Source of the DNA: Mesorhizobium amorphae
GTDB lineage: Bacteria; Pseudomonadota; Alphaproteobacteria; Rhizobiales; Rhizobiaceae
Length of the DNA stretch: 26,338 nucleotides
Reading direction: 5' to 3'
NCBI GenBank assembly: GCA_003240775.1
Contig: QFNI01000051.1
Location: forward strand, 1 to 26,338
Shown: in pieces, positions 25,907 to 26,338 of the stretch
Layout: every line of letters begins with the position of its first letter
How positions within the stretch are numbered: position 1 is the first letter of the stretch
Translations under genes and position numbers: made by a program
Notes under the pieces: model-generated
What the model saw: the letters and a program-made list of their open reading frames with translations, nothing else
What the model was told of the DNA's origin: nothing
The model's database searches: none

Positions 25907-26087
25907 CTTGCGAGGTGGTTTTTTGGAGGGTTGAGGCGCAGACCTTTCCGGTTTCCCCTCCCCCTTGAGGGGAGGGGTACGGGGTGGGGGTAGCGGTCCC
26001 GCAGCTTCGGCCTTTGCGAGAAGCCGGCAATCTCGTGCGGCGGCGAGGATACCCCCACCCCATACCCCTCCCCTCAAGGGGGAGGGG
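25907..26087. repeat. G-rich palindromic repeat, copy R7, with upstream flank
   Basis: A flank CTTGCGAGGTGGTTTTTT (from 25907) and GGCGCAGACCTTTCCG precede the left arm (25953-25991; four G-runs 25969-25990). The spacer is about 58 bases, and its sequence differs from the R2/R4/R6 core. The right arm is 26051-26087, with minus-strand runs at 26052-26073. The flank plus left arm (25907-25990) recurs at 26250-26331 as a direct repeat with few differences. The element follows the pgm stop and may end transcription of the glycogen operon. No gene is visible between 25864 and the window end. Confidence 0.88.
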
Positions 26088-26133
26088 GGCGGAGAGGGTT
26101 GCACCTGGTCTTGGCCGGCCGTTCGTTTGGATG

Positions 26134-26220
26134 GGGGCGTTCGAGGCGGAAGAGGCCATCGTCTGCGGCCTCATCCCGGCCTTGCAGCCGCCGCCTTCCA
26201 GTTCGCTTGGGAGGGAGGGG
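26134..26220. repeat. Diverged hairpin module
   Basis: GGGCGTTCGAGGCGGAAGAG to GAGGGAGGGGG is a diverged relative of the module in R4 and R6. The shared stretch is GCGTTCGAGGC, then AAGA, GCCATC. The hairpin here is GAGGCC (26152-26157) / GGCCTC (26167-26172), where the other copies have GAAGCC/GGCTTC, so one pair has changed from A-T to G-C on both sides. Confidence 0.6.
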
Positions 26221-26249
26221 GACACCAACATTCATGCTGTCTCATGCGC

Positions 26250-26338
26250 CTTGCGAGGTGGTTTTTGCGTGTTGAGGCGCAGACCTCTCCGTTTTCCCCT
26301 CCCCCTTGAGGGGAGGGGTACGGGGTGGGGGTGACGGT
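26250..26338. repeat. G-rich repeat, copy R8, cut by window end
   Basis: A flank CTTGCGAGGTGGTTTTTG and GGCGCAGACCTCTCCG, then a left arm 26295-26333 with plus-strand G-runs at 26310-26331. It repeats 25907-25990 almost exactly. The window ends just into the expected spacer, so the right arm would lie outside. Confidence 0.85.

Overview
The window looks like chromosomal DNA of a high-GC alphaproteobacterium, most likely of the order Hyphomicrobiales (Rhizobiales). The evidence is a fructose-type ABC importer laid out like the rhizobial frc genes (ROK regulator divergent from frcB-frcC-frcA with a single-domain ATPase), a glycogen operon in the Agrobacterium-like order glgP-glgB-glgC-glgA-pgm, an alphaproteobacterial tRNA-Gln, and a DmdB-type acyl-CoA ligase. 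I did not try to name a genus.

Layout: 1-454 holds the end of one gene, a terminator and a small hypothetical gene. 455-796 is gene-free but carries three consecutive hairpins. 797-2011 is an orphan gene on the minus strand, visibly more AT-rich than its surroundings and lying on the 3' side of tRNA-Gln(TTG) (2166-2240), so it may be a small acquired islet. 2322-2669 is a VOC protein and 2848-5514 is pyruvate phosphate dikinase (ppdK). 5709-9542 holds a DUF427 protein, an acyl-CoA ligase translationally coupled to a DUF1499 membrane protein, and a metallo-beta-lactamase-fold hydrolase. 9870-15699 is a sugar-uptake locus: on the minus strand a ROK regulator, a FucU/RbsD-type mutarotase and a PfkB sugar kinase; divergently on the plus strand the binding protein, permease and ATPase. 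16441-25863 is the glycogen operon.

How the genes work together: the importer brings in a hexose (probably fructose), the mutarotase speeds interconversion of its cyclic forms, and the kinase phosphorylates it. Hexose phosphate can then pass through Pgm and GlgC to ADP-glucose, be polymerised and branched by GlgA and GlgB, and be released again by GlgP. PPDK links pyruvate and PEP and can feed gluconeogenesis. The window therefore reads as sugar uptake plus carbon storage.

The most unusual feature is non-coding. Five intergenic gaps (5542-5694, 9596-9814, 15770-16250, 22515-22750, 25907-26338) carry a family of G-rich, palindromic, mosaic repeats. Each arm is both a hairpin and a four-run G-quadruplex motif. 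Paired arms enclose a spacer with a recognisable core, and some copies contain an extra hairpin module with a compensatory base change. One copy splits glgC from glgA inside the glycogen operon.
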